Assembly (NCBI GenBank): GCA_036658435.1
Contig: JAVXEO010000089.1
Location: forward strand, 1-6,250
Direction of reading: 5' to 3'
Source: DIGJ01 sp036658435
GTDB lineage: Bacteria; Bacillota; Clostridia; Lachnospirales; Lachnospiraceae
DNA length: 6,250 nt
Below are positions 6,043-6,250 of this stretch, one piece after another; the stretch's first letter is position 1, and every line of letters begins with the position of its first letter. A program made the position numbers and the translations under genes. Under the pieces are notes generated by a model. It searched no databases. It saw nothing but the letters and a program-made list of their open reading frames with translations, and was not told where the DNA came from.

Positions 6043-6150
6043 CTAATACATTCTCTTATAATATTCTTGATATTGCCCAGTCGTTACATTTTTCATCCAT
6101 TTCTCATTCTCTAAGTACCATTGAATGGTTTCTTTTATTCCCTGACTGAG
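6043..6150 (-). pseudogene. rmlB: rmlB (dTDP-glucose 4,6-dehydratase) C-terminal remnant
   Basis: The minus strand encodes about 34 residues ending at a TAG at 6045-6043: SQGIKETIQWYLENEKW, then MKNVTTGQYQEYYKRMY. This is the characteristic tail of RmlB/RfbB, the NAD-dependent enzyme of dTDP-rhamnose synthesis (GIKxTIxWYxxNxxW...YxxYYxxxY). Upstream of about 6148 the reading frame continues with unrelated residues (DFLLWIYTII) to an in-frame stop near 6205. None of the three minus frames between 6150 and 6250 shows the expected LGWxPE region. About nine tenths of the gene is therefore missing, and what remains has no start, so it should be non-functional. The catalytic and Rossmann parts are absent. 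Recognition rests on a short but distinctive tail. Confidence 0.72.
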
Positions 6151-6250
6151 TATTATAGTGTAAATCCATAGGAGAAAATCTACGCACTCACTATGGAGCG
6201 TTTATGTCGTTTACAGAACAGGATGGTGATTTTTATTGTATAACATTAAT
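6151..6250. other. Unassigned sequence beyond the rmlB breakpoint
   Basis: Homology to rmlB stops near 6150 and I recognise nothing in the remaining 100 bases on either strand. The segment could be the end of an insertion sequence or of another inserted or rearranged block. I could not find its opposite terminal repeat because it would lie outside the window. Confidence 0.4.
6204..6250 (+). CDS. Possible start of an unknown ORF running off the right edge
   Basis: An ATG at 6204 opens a plus-strand frame of 15 codons (MSFTEQDGDFYCITL) that continues past the window. GGAG at 6195-6198 lies five bases upstream, a good Shine-Dalgarno position. A stop in the same frame just upstream, near 6157, limits how far it could extend back. 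The product is not recognisable. Because it begins beside the rmlB breakpoint, it could be the first codons of a transposase or other inserted gene, but the stretch is too short to tell from chance. Confidence 0.25.
   Translation, partial: MSFTEQDGDFYCITL

Noticed and set aside
6152..6170. Insertion-sequence terminal repeat beginning TATTATAGTGTAAATCC
   Set aside because: It vaguely recalls ends of some IS families, but no partner repeat or transposase is visible in the window.

Overview
The window is AT-rich with dense genes, AGGAGG-like ribosome binding sites, and GTG and TTG starts beside ATG. This points to a low-GC Firmicute of the class Clostridia. The FabT-like MarR repressor, the sCache chemoreceptor and the vitamin ECF S component would suit a Lachnospiraceae-type gut anaerobe, but that placement is inference.

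Left two thirds (1-4097), all minus strand. Transcription runs from right to left: a methyl-accepting chemotaxis protein (2316-4097), a FabT-like MarR regulator (1826-2272, GTG start), the manganese exporter gene mntP (1256-1825) and the first 408 codons of an ABC exporter (TTG start at 1225, running off the left edge). Gaps are 43, 0 and 30 nt and I see no terminator between them. The last three look like a MarR-controlled efflux operon, and the chemoreceptor may be its first gene. A short perfect palindrome sits over the marR start.

Centre (4098-4345). This is a 248-nt divergent promoter region with candidate promoters in both directions. It also holds related direct and inverted repeats on the side of the rightward genes.

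Right (4346-5986), plus strand. A two-gene unit encodes an ECF-transporter S component and a class V (fold type I) aminotransferase. The aminotransferase has a glutamate (Glu64) in its cofactor phosphate-binding loop, 129 residues before the Schiff-base lysine (Lys193). As I recall it, Mesorhizobium pyridoxamine-pyruvate aminotransferase has the same arrangement (Glu68/Lys197), and there the glutamate excludes the phosphate of PLP. I therefore propose a vitamin B6 salvage unit: uptake of unphosphorylated B6, then O2-independent conversion of pyridoxamine to pyridoxal. This is the most interesting content of the window.

Right edge (5964-6250). A long hairpin with the aminotransferase stop codon in its loop separates this unit from a decayed 3' remnant of rmlB (dTDP-glucose 4,6-dehydratase) on the minus strand. 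The remnant loses homology abruptly near 6150. The last 100 bases are unexplained apart from a possible ORF start at 6204, so this looks like a rearrangement or insertion boundary.
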